Source: Cryptosporangium minutisporangium
GTDB lineage: Bacteria > Actinomycetota > Actinomycetes > Mycobacteriales > Cryptosporangiaceae
Length of the DNA: 61,799 bases
Reading direction: 5' to 3'
Assembly (NCBI RefSeq): GCF_039536245.1
Contig: NZ_BAAAYN010000017.1
Location: 1 to 61,799, forward strand
The notes beneath the pieces are model-generated. The model did not search any database. It was not told the origin of the DNA and saw nothing but the letters and a program-made list of their open reading frames with translations. Below, one piece after another: positions 49,070 to 57,261 of the stretch; the stretch's first letter is position 1; the number at the start of each line of letters is the position of its first letter. Made by a program: the position numbers and the translations under genes.

Positions 49070-49506
49070 CGGCTGCTCCTGGCAGGGGGACGCGACCACA
49101 GCTCGGGGCGTGGTCGACGGCGTCGGGCGAAGAGGGGTCGGCGGATGCAGACGGCGTAGGAAGCAACGGTCCGACTACGCCGTGGACCGGCCGGTTGCCG
49201 TACTCAGGCTGTGTTGCCTCGTCAGGAGCGCCGACAGCGCGCGCTGGATGCGCGTCCGAGGTCGACGTAGAGGCGACCGGTCAAGTTCCAGGCGTCGCTC
49301 ATGACGTCAGTCTTTCAGAGACGGGTCAAGAAAACAATTCCTATCGGCATAGTAGGTAGAGGCGAGTGAACCATGCCACCACGGCGGCAAAAGTTGTAAC
49401 GGAATGCACAAGAATCTCGCCCAACTCACTCACCTGAACTGGCAAGACGCGCCACATTCCCCGATATCTCCGGTACCGCGCGGTTTCACCGAGGCACGAT
49501 GACGCC
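49070..49506. other. 437-bp divergent intergenic region
   Basis: It lies between the winged-helix gene (reverse) and the thioesterase gene (forward). From about 49310 to 49480 it is markedly AT-richer than the surroundings (AAGAAAACAATTCC, AAAAGTTGTAACGGAATG), as expected for promoters. GGTCAAG occurs twice, at 49279 and 49324, giving TTGACC on the reverse strand, but no -10 fits either. No RNA gene or ORF is recognised. Confidence 0.45.
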
Positions 49507-49998
49507 ATGCCGAACCTTCCGACGCGAGCCACGTTTCCCGTGCTCAGAGACGTGCCGACCCGCTGGCACGACAACGACCACTACGGCCACGTGAACAACG
49601 TCGTGTACTACGCCTACTTCGACACCGCGGTGAACGGCTGGCTGCTCGACGCCGCCGGCCGCGACATCCGCGAGCTCCCGGCGATCGGGCTGGTCGTGGA
49701 GACGTCCTGCCGCTACTTCCGGCCGGTCGGCTTCCCCGACCGCCTCGAAGTGGGCCTCGGCGTCGCGAAGCTCGGAAGGTCCAGCGTCGTCTACCGCTTG
49801 GCGGTGTTCCGGGAGGGCGACGACGAGGCAGTGGCGCTCGGACGGTTCGTCCACGTCTATGTCGACAGCGAGAGCAGGCGGACACTGGAGATCCCTCCGG
49901 TGCTGCGCAACGTGTTGGCACCGCTCGCCGAGAAAAGTGCCCCGACGTTCGCCGCCGCCGATCTGCTCGAAGCCACCCGTGAGGGGAGTTCCCGATGA
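49507..49998 (+). CDS. Acyl-CoA thioesterase (4HBT, hot-dog fold)
   Basis: A 163-residue thioesterase of the YbgC/FcbC group. The signature TRWHDNDHYGHVNNVVYYAYFDTAVNGWL carries the catalytic-region D (DNDHYGHVNN). A typical GLVVETSCRYFRPVGFPD strand pair follows. It hydrolyses an acyl- or hydroxybenzoyl-type CoA ester in the cytoplasm; the exact acid is unknown. Ribosome binding site is weak (CGAGG 12 nt before ATG 49507). Its stop overlaps the next gene's ATG (ATGA), so the two enzymes are made together. Confidence 0.9.
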   Translation: MPNLPTRATFPVLRDVPTRWHDNDHYGHVNNVVYYAYFDTAVNGWLLDAAGRDIRELPAIGLVVETSCRYFRPVGFPDRLEVGLGVAKLGRSSVVYRLAVFREGDDEAVALGRFVHVYVDSESRRTLEIPPVLRNVLAPLAEKSAPTFAAADLLEATREGSSR

Positions 49999-51371
49999 CG
50001 GACCCTATGAACCCTTTTCGACCTCCGACCTTCTCCGAGGTGGAGCCGCCTCAGCCACCGCCGGTCGAAAAGAGTTCACTGACTGAATCCGTGTTCACCT
50101 GGGGCGCACCGCCGTTGAAGTACGGTCCGGGCGCGGTCGACGAGATCGGCTACGACGTTTCGCGCCTCGGCGTCCGCAGGGTGCTGGTCCTCACCGACCC
50201 CCGGATCGCCGCCACCGGGCTGGCCGCCCGGATCGGTGAGGCACTGAAGGCGGCCGGCGTCGACCACGAACTCTACGACCAGGTGCACTGCGAGCCGACC
50301 GACGACAGCCTGCGTGCTGCGGCCGCCGCCGCGACCGAGCTCGCCGGGGCCGAGGCATTCGACGGGTTCCTCGCGGTCGGCGGCGGTTCCGTGATCGACA
50401 CCGCCAAGGCCGTCAACCTGCTGAGCACGTCCGGCGGCGACCTGATGGACTACATCAACAAGCCGGTCGGCGGGGGCCTGGCTCCGCGGAAGCCGACGAA
50501 GCCGCTGATCGCGGTCCCCACCACCGCCGGAACCGGGTCGGAGAGCACTCCGGTCTGCGTTCTGGACATCCTCGGTCTGAAGGTGAAGAGCGGGATCAGC
50601 CACCCGTCGCTGCGTCCGGTGCTGGCCGTCGTCGACCCGCTGGTGACGCTCTCGCTGCCCGCCGCGGTGACCGCGGCGTCCGGAATGGACATCGTCTGCC
50701 ACGCGCTGGAGTCCTACACCGCGCGGCCCTACACCAGCTTCCTGCGGCACGCCGCGGACGCCCGGGTCGCGTACAACGGCTCGAACCCGGTGTCCGACAC
50801 CTGGGCGGAGAAGGCGCTCGCGCTGATCGCCCGGAGCTTCCGGCGCGCGGTGCTGGTCGGCACCGACCTCGCGGCGCGCTCGGACATGATGATGGCCGCG
50901 ACGTTCGCCGGTATGGGCTTCGGCAACGCGGGCGTCCACATCCCGCACGCCTGCGCGTACCCGATCGCGGGCATGGTCCGCGATTACCGACCCGCCGGCT
51001 ACGACGTCGACGAGCCGATGGTGCCGCACGGCCAGTCGGTCTCGCTGACCGCACCGGCCGCGTTCCGCTTCACGTTCCCCACCGATCCGGACCGCCACGT
51101 CCGCGCCGCGTCGCTGCTGTCCGGCGGCCGGTCCTCCGGTGGGGCCACCGCCGACGCGGCGCCGGCCGACCGACTGCCCGAGGCACTGGTCGCGCTGATG
51201 CGCGACATCGGGATCCCGTCCGGTGTCGCCGCGGTCGGGTTCACGTCCAACGAGGTGGACGCACTGGTCGAGGGCGCGCTCAAGCAGCAGCGGCTGCTGA
51301 ACGTCGCACCTCGTGAGGTGACCGCCGAAGACCTGGCCGGCATCTTCCAGGCGTCGCTGGAGAACTGGTAG
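49995..51371 (+). CDS. Iron-containing alcohol dehydrogenase, hydroxyacid-oxoacid transhydrogenase-like
   Basis: A 458-residue Fe-ADH close to mammalian ADHFE1 (HOT), which interconverts 4-hydroxybutyrate and 2-oxoglutarate with succinic semialdehyde and 2-hydroxyglutarate. Family features: SVFTWGAPPLKYGPGAVDEIGYDV, FLAVGGGSVIDTAKAVNLL (nucleotide loop), PTTAGTGSE, and metal ligands in ASGMDIVCHALESYT and GVHIPHACAYPIAG. The normal family N-terminus starts near residue 29. The preceding residues (NPFRPPTFSEVEPPQPPPVEKSS region) are encoded by copy B of the palindromic repeat. ATG 49995 overlaps the thioesterase stop and follows GAGGGGAG, so the extension is probably translated; GTG at ESVFTWG is the alternative. 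Confidence 0.9.
   Translation: MTDPMNPFRPPTFSEVEPPQPPPVEKSSLTESVFTWGAPPLKYGPGAVDEIGYDVSRLGVRRVLVLTDPRIAATGLAARIGEALKAAGVDHELYDQVHCEPTDDSLRAAAAAATELAGAEAFDGFLAVGGGSVIDTAKAVNLLSTSGGDLMDYINKPVGGGLAPRKPTKPLIAVPTTAGTGSESTPVCVLDILGLKVKSGISHPSLRPVLAVVDPLVTLSLPAAVTAASGMDIVCHALESYTARPYTSFLRHAADARVAYNGSNPVSDTWAEKALALIARSFRRAVLVGTDLAARSDMMMAATFAGMGFGNAGVHIPHACAYPIAGMVRDYRPAGYDVDEPMVPHGQSVSLTAPAAFRFTFPTDPDRHVRAASLLSGGRSSGGATADAAPADRLPEALVALMRDIGIPSGVAAVGFTSNEVDALVEGALKQQRLLNVAPREVTAEDLAGIFQASLENW
50009..50077. repeat. Palindromic dispersed repeat, copy B (inside Fe-ADH coding sequence)
   Basis: 69 bp, matching 17902-17970 at 55 of 69 positions with no gap. Arms GAACCCTTTTCGACC and GGTCGAAAAGAGTTC are complementary with one mismatch; GAGGTGGAGCCGCCTC forms the inner symmetric part. 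It adds 23 codons to the N-terminus of the dehydrogenase, in the same frame phase as copy A uses in the helicase (AAC CCT TTT). Confidence 0.8.
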
Positions 51372-51540
51372 CCGCGCCCTGCGCCACCCCTTCGGATGGA
51401 CCAGAGTTTCGGTCTGATCAGGACGGGGAATTGGGGGCGCATGTAATGAGGATTGTTCAGCCTCCCACCTTTGCCCAGCTCACCACCGGTGAGAAGGGCC
51501 GGCCGAGCAACCCTCACTCCTAACCCCCAAGGAGCCATGC

Positions 51541-51726
51541 ATGTTTGCCATCCTGGCCGCGGTCACGTTCGGGATCTTGCTGTTCCTGGACCTGATCGAC
51601 CAGCTCCCCATCGGCGACCTGTTCAACTGGAACACGCTCGTGGCACTGGGTCTGCTGTTCATCGCTCTGCACCTGTGCGGGGTCGGCACCGCGTACCCGG
51701 CGCGTTTCCGCGGTCGGCGTCGCTGA
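51541..51726 (+). CDS. Small two-helix membrane protein
   Basis: A 61-residue protein with two hydrophobic segments (about 2-19 and 31-51) joined by the short loop DQLPIGDLFNWNT, and a basic C-terminus that should face the cytoplasm. AAGGAG lies 6 nt before ATG 51541, so translation is well supported. No family known to me. The 169 bp upstream probably carry its promoter. A strong terminator follows. Confidence 0.7.
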   Translation: MFAILAAVTFGILLFLDLIDQLPIGDLFNWNTLVALGLLFIALHLCGVGTAYPARFRGRRR

Positions 51727-51745
51727 CCGCAAGTTTCTACCTTCC

Positions 51746-51779
51746 GATGCCCGGCGGCCGTACGCGGCCGCCGGGCATC
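51746..51779. terminator. Strong bidirectional terminator
   Basis: GATGCCCGGCGGCCG and its perfect complement, 15-bp arms around TACG, between the small membrane gene and the converging NDH-2 gene. Confidence 0.9.
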
Positions 51780-51816
51780 GGCGTCCCGGGGCATCGACGT
51801 CCCGGGCATCGGCGTC
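51771..51816. repeat. Three tandem 15-16-bp repeats
   Basis: CCGGGCATCGGCGTC at 51771 and 51802 flank the variant CCGGGGCATCGACGTC at 51786. The first copy begins in the right arm of the terminator hairpin and the last ends just before the NDH-2 stop. It looks like local expansion of the terminator arm. Confidence 0.75.
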
Positions 51817-53127
51817 TCAGTGCTCGGAGCCGGTAGCGGTGTCCAGCGGTACCGCCGAACCGCGCACCAGACCGAGCTGGCTGACCTGCCGCCGGAACGT
51901 GGCGTCGAGGAGCCAGTCGGCGACGACCCGCGGGTGGTTCCCCGGCATCGCCAGCAGGTGGTAGCCGCGGGTGACCACCTTGGCCGGGAACCCCGACAGC
52001 GGGATGCCCAGCGGGTTCGCGGCCGCCTTGGCGCCGCTCAGATCGACGACGAAGCCCAGATCGTGATGCTTGTACTGGCGGGCCACGCCGAATCCGAGCG
52101 ACGCCGCGACGTTCTTACCCGCCTGCACGCCCTGCCGCTGGGCGTGCTGCGCGGTCATCGGCGTGATCTCGCCCGGCCGGGTCAGGTCCGGCACCGCCGC
52201 GCCGTCACCGCACGCGTAGACGTCCGAGTGGTCGGGCACGCTCAGGAACGCGTCGACGGTCAGCCGACCGCCCTGGGTCGGCAAGGCCAGGCTCTCGATC
52301 AACGGGTCGGGCCGGACGCCGACGCACCAGGCCAGCGTGCGGGTCGGCACGAACTCGCCGTCCGTCAACTTCACACCGTCCGGGGTGGCCTCGGCGACCG
52401 AGGTCTTCATCCGCACCTCGACGCCCCGGCCGCGCAGGGTGCGGTCGGCGGCGGTTCCGAGCCGCGGGTCGAGCCCCGGCAGCACCGCCGGCGCCAGGTC
52501 CAGCAGCAGCCAGCGGATCTTCTGGTCGCGGAGGTTCGGGAGACGACGCGCGGCGGCCTCGGTGAACAGCTGGCAGGCCGCGGCCACCTCGGTCCCGGTG
52601 TAGCCGGCGCCGACCACGACGAACGTGCAGCGGGCCTCCCGCTCGTACGGGTCGGTCGTGACGCTCGCCAGCTCCAACTGCCGGACACAGTGATCGCGCA
52701 AGTAGAGGGCCTCGGCGATGCTGCGGAAGCCGTGCGCGTGGTCGGCGACGCCCGGCACCGGGAGCAGCTTGTTGACGCTGCCCGGCGCCAGCACCAGCCG
52801 GTCGTACCGGATCGAGCCGCGCTCCCCCTCCGGGTTCTCGAAGTAGACGCGACGCTCGGCCGTGTCGACGCCATCCACGTCGCCGAGCACGAGACGCGCG
52901 CCGTTGAGGGTGTTGACCAGCGGCACCGTGATCCGGCGGGGTTCGAGGATGCCGGCCGACACCTCGGGCAACAACGGGAGGTAGAGGAAGTAGTCGGTCG
53001 GGTTGACCACCACGACCTCGGCCTGGCCTTTGGTCTGGCGTACAGCCGTGCGGGCGGCGTGGAGCCCGGCGAACCCGGCACCCACGACGACGATCCGCTT
53101 CCTCGAGTTCGTACGGTCAGAATTCAC
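51817..53127 (-). CDS. ndh: Type II NADH dehydrogenase / NAD(P)-FAD oxidoreductase
   Basis: A 436-residue flavoprotein that passes electrons from NADH to quinone at the inner face of the membrane without pumping protons. FAD loop VVVGAGFAGLHAA (14-26), NADH loop VVVGAGYTGTEVAAACQ, and VYACGDGAA near the end (FAD flavin contact) are visible. PLLPEVSAGILEPRRI near residue 55 is typical of NDH-2. The C-terminal region is only mildly amphipathic. GTG 53127 follows GAAGGAG. It is transcribed alone, converging on the small membrane protein gene. Confidence 0.9.
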   Translation of the reverse strand: MNSDRTNSRKRIVVVGAGFAGLHAARTAVRQTKGQAEVVVVNPTDYFLYLPLLPEVSAGILEPRRITVPLVNTLNGARLVLGDVDGVDTAERRVYFENPEGERGSIRYDRLVLAPGSVNKLLPVPGVADHAHGFRSIAEALYLRDHCVRQLELASVTTDPYEREARCTFVVVGAGYTGTEVAAACQLFTEAAARRLPNLRDQKIRWLLLDLAPAVLPGLDPRLGTAADRTLRGRGVEVRMKTSVAEATPDGVKLTDGEFVPTRTLAWCVGVRPDPLIESLALPTQGGRLTVDAFLSVPDHSDVYACGDGAAVPDLTRPGEITPMTAQHAQRQGVQAGKNVAASLGFGVARQYKHHDLGFVVDLSGAKAAANPLGIPLSGFPAKVVTRGYHLLAMPGNHPRVVADWLLDATFRRQVSQLGLVRGSAVPLDTATGSEH

Positions 53128-53183
53128 TGACGCTCCTTCGGCTCGCGGAGAGGAAGTAGTCCCGGCTTACCCCTACTAGACGG

Positions 53184-54827
53184 TCACGAACGGTAGGGCG
53201 TGACAAGTTGGTCAACGGGCGCATAGTCGTCGGTCAGCACCTGGGCGTCCCGGACGAAGCCGGTGAGGTCGTTCCCGGACACGATCTGGACCGCCGGTGC
53301 CCTGCTGGCCAGCGCGGATCGCAGTGCGTCCAGCGGCAACGGAGCCCGGGACGCGAGCACGACCAGGTTGCCTCCGCGACCGGTGAACGCCGCGGGTTCT
53401 GCGACCAAAACCACATGCGGGAACCGGTCGGCGATGGTGGCGACCTCGGCCTTGACGAACGCGAGCGGGCCGTGGTCGATCAGGTTGACCGCGTACATGC
53501 CGGTCGGGGTCAGCGTGCGCTCGACATCGGCCACCACCTGACTGGTCGTGAGGTGCCACGGGACCGCGACGCCACCGAACGCGTCGCCGACCACCAGGTC
53601 GTACCGACGATCGGGCTGGTCGGTGAGACCGACCCGAGCGTCCTCGACCCGGGTCCGGATGCCGTCGCCTTCGCGGAGGCCCAGCTCCTCCCGGTCGAGT
53701 TGGAGGACGCCGGCGTCGATCTCGTAGACCAGGCTGTCGCTGCCCGGCCGGACCGCCTCCAGGTACCGGGGCAGCGTCAGCCCGCCGCCGCCGAGGTGCA
53801 GTGCTCGGATCGGTGTGCCCGCCGGGCGGAAAACGTCGGTGGCCGCCGCGATCACCCGGAGGTACTCGAACTCCAGGTGGGTGGGGTCGGCGAGGTCGAC
53901 GTAGGAGTGCCGGAGCGTGTCGAGCTGCAGCACCCGGCCGGTGGAGCGCTCCGGGTCGGTCGTGACCCCGGCGCAGTGGTAGGCGGTCTCCAGATCGCAC
54001 GGGTCGGGTGCCGCGGCCGTGGCAGCGCACCCCAGCAGCGCGAGCGCGAGCAGACCAGCGATGCGGCGTCGGCCCCGCTTGCGCACGACCTCGCCGTCGC
54101 CGGGCACCTCGGCGGCGGCCGGAGCTGAGTCGCGGCCATCGGCGTCGTCGGCGTCGTCGGCCTCGGGCCCGTCCGGGCGGTGGGCATCGCTGCGCCCGCC
54201 GGAGCGGCGGTCCTCGCTGCGACGGCTGAGCCAGACGACGAGCAGGCCGGTACCGACCAGGACGACGCCAAGACCGGTCAGGATCGTCGTCGTCGGCACC
54301 ATCGCCACCAGCACGAACCCGGTGCCGAAGGTCGCGACGATCGAGCCGACCGTGCCCAGGCCGGAGAGTCGCCCGACGATCGTGCCGGTCTCGTCCAAGC
54401 TCGCCAGCCGCGCCTTCACCACCACCGGCGGCACCGCGGAGAGCAGCGCCGCCGGCGCGAACACCGCCGCCGCGGCTACCAGCAGGACACCGGACGCGTC
54501 ACCGCCCTGCACCAGCGCGCCGACGAAGCGGACGAGCGGCGTCACCGCGAAGACCAGCGCACCGCCGCCGAGCAACAGCGGCCCGAGCAAGGCGGAGGGC
54601 GGCAGCCGATCGGCCACCGCCCCACCCATCCAGGCGCCGGTCGCGATCGCGGCGAGCGCGACCCCGATCACGGCCGTGTTCGTCTCCAGCGTGATCCCGA
54701 CGTACGGCGCGATCAGCCGCAAACTCAGGATCTCCAGGACCAGCACTGCGCCCGAGGCCAGTACGACCAGGACGCCGGCGAGTGCGGAGCCTGGCTGCCA
54801 ACGCGGGGTTCCGTCGGTCGCGGTCAC
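53184..54827 (-). CDS. Membrane-fused spermidine synthase-like protein
   Basis: A 547-residue protein. The N-terminal part has seven or eight helices (residues 15-270 with a charged Asp/Arg loop at about 215-255), like MFS-related SpeE fusions. The C-terminal part (about 285-547) is a spermidine-synthase-type methyltransferase-fold domain with LHLGGGGLTLPRYLE (decarboxy-SAM site), YEIDAGVLQLDRE, VEDARVGL and LVVGDAFGGVAVPWHL. The catalytic Asp/Tyr typical of true SpeE is at least partly present (GDAFGG), so aminopropyl transfer is not assured. A short 12-nt gap separates it from the upstream DUF4230 gene, indicating an operon. Confidence 0.88.
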   Translation of the reverse strand: MTATDGTPRWQPGSALAGVLVVLASGAVLVLEILSLRLIAPYVGITLETNTAVIGVALAAIATGAWMGGAVADRLPPSALLGPLLLGGGALVFAVTPLVRFVGALVQGGDASGVLLVAAAAVFAPAALLSAVPPVVVKARLASLDETGTIVGRLSGLGTVGSIVATFGTGFVLVAMVPTTTILTGLGVVLVGTGLLVVWLSRRSEDRRSGGRSDAHRPDGPEADDADDADGRDSAPAAAEVPGDGEVVRKRGRRRIAGLLALALLGCAATAAAPDPCDLETAYHCAGVTTDPERSTGRVLQLDTLRHSYVDLADPTHLEFEYLRVIAAATDVFRPAGTPIRALHLGGGGLTLPRYLEAVRPGSDSLVYEIDAGVLQLDREELGLREGDGIRTRVEDARVGLTDQPDRRYDLVVGDAFGGVAVPWHLTTSQVVADVERTLTPTGMYAVNLIDHGPLAFVKAEVATIADRFPHVVLVAEPAAFTGRGGNLVVLASRAPLPLDALRSALASRAPAVQIVSGNDLTGFVRDAQVLTDDYAPVDQLVTPYRS

Positions 54828-54839
54828 CGCTCCATTTGA

Positions 54840-55604
54840 TCAGGTCCCGGTGAACGTCACCGTGACGGTGGTGAACCCGAGGGACTTCAGTAGCCCTTCG
54901 AGCATCGCCTTGGTGTTCGCCTGGGCTCGCTTGTCCAGGTCGGTCTCCTTGGCCGCGTCGGCGATCTTGGCTTCGGCGGCCTTGTAGACGTCGCCGAGCC
55001 GGTTCGGATCGTCGTCGAAGAGCGACTTGAACCGGTCGATCACGCCGCGCTCCTGCGCGAAGACGTAACTCTTGTCCTGGTCGAGGTTGACCTTCTCCAG
55101 CGCGGGGGCGGGCAGCCGCAGCGAGACCGAGCGGCGGTCCTCGGACATCGTCAGCGCGTTGCTGGTGACGCCGGAGAAGTCGACGTACGCGTCCACGGTG
55201 CCGACGCCGACGAACAGCGTCCGCTGACCGAGGATCGACGCCGGCACGTACTTGGTGTCCTTCTCCAGGTCGACGACGACCTGGAAGGTGCCGGTGGCGG
55301 CCTGGAAGCGGGCCAGGTCCTGGATCGACTTGAGGACCACCGGACCACTCCGGTCGACGGTGCTCTCGGCGAGCGGCCGGTCGTCGCTGTCCCACCAGGA
55401 ACAGGCGCGGAACGAGCCGACGCCGACCAGCACGATCACGGCCAGCAGGATCAGGCCCCAGATCCGGGACCGTCGGTCGACCCGGCGGTCGAACCCGCGG
55501 TCGGTCTCGGGCCCGTCGGACGGCACGGGGCGGCTCGGAGATTCCTTCGGGAGCTCCGGCAGGGGCTCTGTACGAGCGGTTCCGGACTCGTCCTCGTGGG
55601 GCAT
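54840..55604 (-). CDS. DUF4230 membrane-anchored protein
   Basis: A 254-residue protein: a 45-residue acidic/basic cytoplasmic N-terminus, one helix (IWGLILLAVIVLVGVGSF), then an extracytoplasmic DUF4230 domain with VVLKSIQDLARFQAATGTFQVVVDLEKD and the LPAPALEKVNLDQDKSYV segment. The protein ends in a helix and strand (LGFTTVTVTFTGT). The family is widespread but unassigned. ATG 55604 follows GGGAG; an extension to 55802 is out of character. Co-transcribed with the SpeE-like gene downstream. Confidence 0.88.
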   Translation of the reverse strand: MPHEDESGTARTEPLPELPKESPSRPVPSDGPETDRGFDRRVDRRSRIWGLILLAVIVLVGVGSFRACSWWDSDDRPLAESTVDRSGPVVLKSIQDLARFQAATGTFQVVVDLEKDTKYVPASILGQRTLFVGVGTVDAYVDFSGVTSNALTMSEDRRSVSLRLPAPALEKVNLDQDKSYVFAQERGVIDRFKSLFDDDPNRLGDVYKAAEAKIADAAKETDLDKRAQANTKAMLEGLLKSLGFTTVTVTFTGT

Positions 55605-55868
55605 GGTCGCTCCCTCACCCGGTCGTCGGCCGACGATGTCACCGGCCGGTGACGATGAGGGTCCTCCAGCTTCCCCGGCGCCCAGTTCGGGACGGAGCGC
55701 ACAGGCCGGCCGAGTAACCCTCGGTGTGGAGCTACCCGCCCGCCGACGAGGACGAACCCCCTGCGCGACACGAGTGCCCCACTCCCGGCGGAGGTTCTCC
55801 ACCGAGTTCCGACGGTACGGCTACCGCGCTACAGTCGTTGACCAGGTCTTCGTGTCGGCGAGGCCGCC

Positions 55869-57011
55869 TTACCAGGGGTCGGACGCGTTCTTCCGGCGTG
55901 CTGCCTCCGCCAGGTCGACCTCGGCCCAGGGGTTCTTCCCACTGGTTTCGTCGTCCGGCTGCGCCCGGAGCGCGGCCCAGCGCGACGGTTCCGGCGGCGC
56001 GGCCCCCTGCCCGGCCGTCTGATCAGCGACGGGCCACTCCGGCGCGCCCCCGACCGATCCGGTGCCCGATCCGTTGCCCGCCCACGGCGAGGCCTGGCCG
56101 GCACGCTGGCCGGTTCCGGCGTCGGCACCGGCCCACCGCGACTGCGACTGCGGCTGGGCGGGCGGCGCGACGTCGGCCCAGTGACGGTCGGCCCCACCGG
56201 TCGACGCGGCCGCCGGGGTGCGGGGCGTCCAGAGGGAGTCGCCGGACGACGTCGGCTGCCGCCCGATCTCCTGCGCCCGAACTTCCTCGTCGGTCGGCGC
56301 CGAGAGCGCCGAGTAGAGCAGCACCACGACGATGATCCCGGCGACACCGGCGATCACCGGCAGCGCGGTGGTGACGTCGACGCCCTCCGCCGCGCTGTGC
56401 GTGTTGTCGAGCGTGACCCGTGACGCGGCCATGCCGACGTAGTGCATGCCGTTGACGGCGACGCCCATGATCAGCGCCGCACCGGTGATCAGCCAGAGGT
56501 TGCGCGCCACGACCGTGAACCAGAGCGCGGCGCTGGCCGCGACGACGGCGATCACGAGCGAGAGCGCGACGAGCTTCGCGTCGTACCCGACCGTGCCATT
56601 GAGCCGCATGGCGGCCATACCCGTGTAGTGCATGCCGGCTACACCCAGGCCGGCGAACAACCCACCGGCGAGCACCCGCCACCACCGCAGCTGCCCGGTT
56701 CCGAGGATGAGGAGGCCGATACCGACCACCACCACCGCGAGGACGGCGCTGAGCACGGTCGGCACCACCGAGTACCGAACGTCGCTACCGACGACCGCGA
56801 AGCCCAGCATCGCCAGGAAGTGCATCATCCAGATGCCGGTGCCGCCGATCGACACGGCGCTCAGCGTCAGCCATCCGAACCGTTTGGCAGCCGTACGCGC
56901 CTGGCGTCCCCGCGTTGTACAAACGAGTCCGAGCAAGGAGCCCAGTACTGACACACCGTAAGCAAGAGCGGGCGTCAGCCAGCCGTAAGCAAAGTGATGG
57001 ACTTCCGCCAT
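55869..57011 (-). CDS. MHYT-domain membrane sensor, copy 1
   Basis: A 380-residue protein with a seven-helix MHYT domain. The motifs are MMHFLAM, MHYTGMAAM and MHYVGMAA (His/Met clusters thought to bind copper and so sense O2, CO or NO). In most bacteria MHYT is joined to GGDEF, EAL or kinase domains; here the domain is followed only by a Gln/Pro/Ala/Gly-rich tail of about 140 residues. ATG 57011 follows GGGAGGG. It lies 250 nt downstream of a paralogue in the same orientation. Confidence 0.92.
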   Translation of the reverse strand: MAEVHHFAYGWLTPALAYGVSVLGSLLGLVCTTRGRQARTAAKRFGWLTLSAVSIGGTGIWMMHFLAMLGFAVVGSDVRYSVVPTVLSAVLAVVVVGIGLLILGTGQLRWWRVLAGGLFAGLGVAGMHYTGMAAMRLNGTVGYDAKLVALSLVIAVVAASAALWFTVVARNLWLITGAALIMGVAVNGMHYVGMAASRVTLDNTHSAAEGVDVTTALPVIAGVAGIIVVVLLYSALSAPTDEEVRAQEIGRQPTSSGDSLWTPRTPAAASTGGADRHWADVAPPAQPQSQSRWAGADAGTGQRAGQASPWAGNGSGTGSVGGAPEWPVADQTAGQGAAPPEPSRWAALRAQPDDETSGKNPWAEVDLAEAARRKNASDPW

Positions 57012-57261
57012 CGAGATCCCTCCCAGATGGGCTCTGAGACCCGACGTTCGCGCACGTCAAGGTGTTTCTCAAGGCCCAAAACGGACGAACTCGGAGGGTG
57101 TCTCCCCGGTTACTCCATGGCGATGTACATAGTCGATTTAGACGGACACTCGCACAGGAAACTCACATCCATCCGCGGATAACGATTACAATGCGCTTCG
57201 TGAGGCGAATCACGTCCGGAGTCACACAAAGACCCTTTTTAGCCGGATTGCCTGGTTCGAT

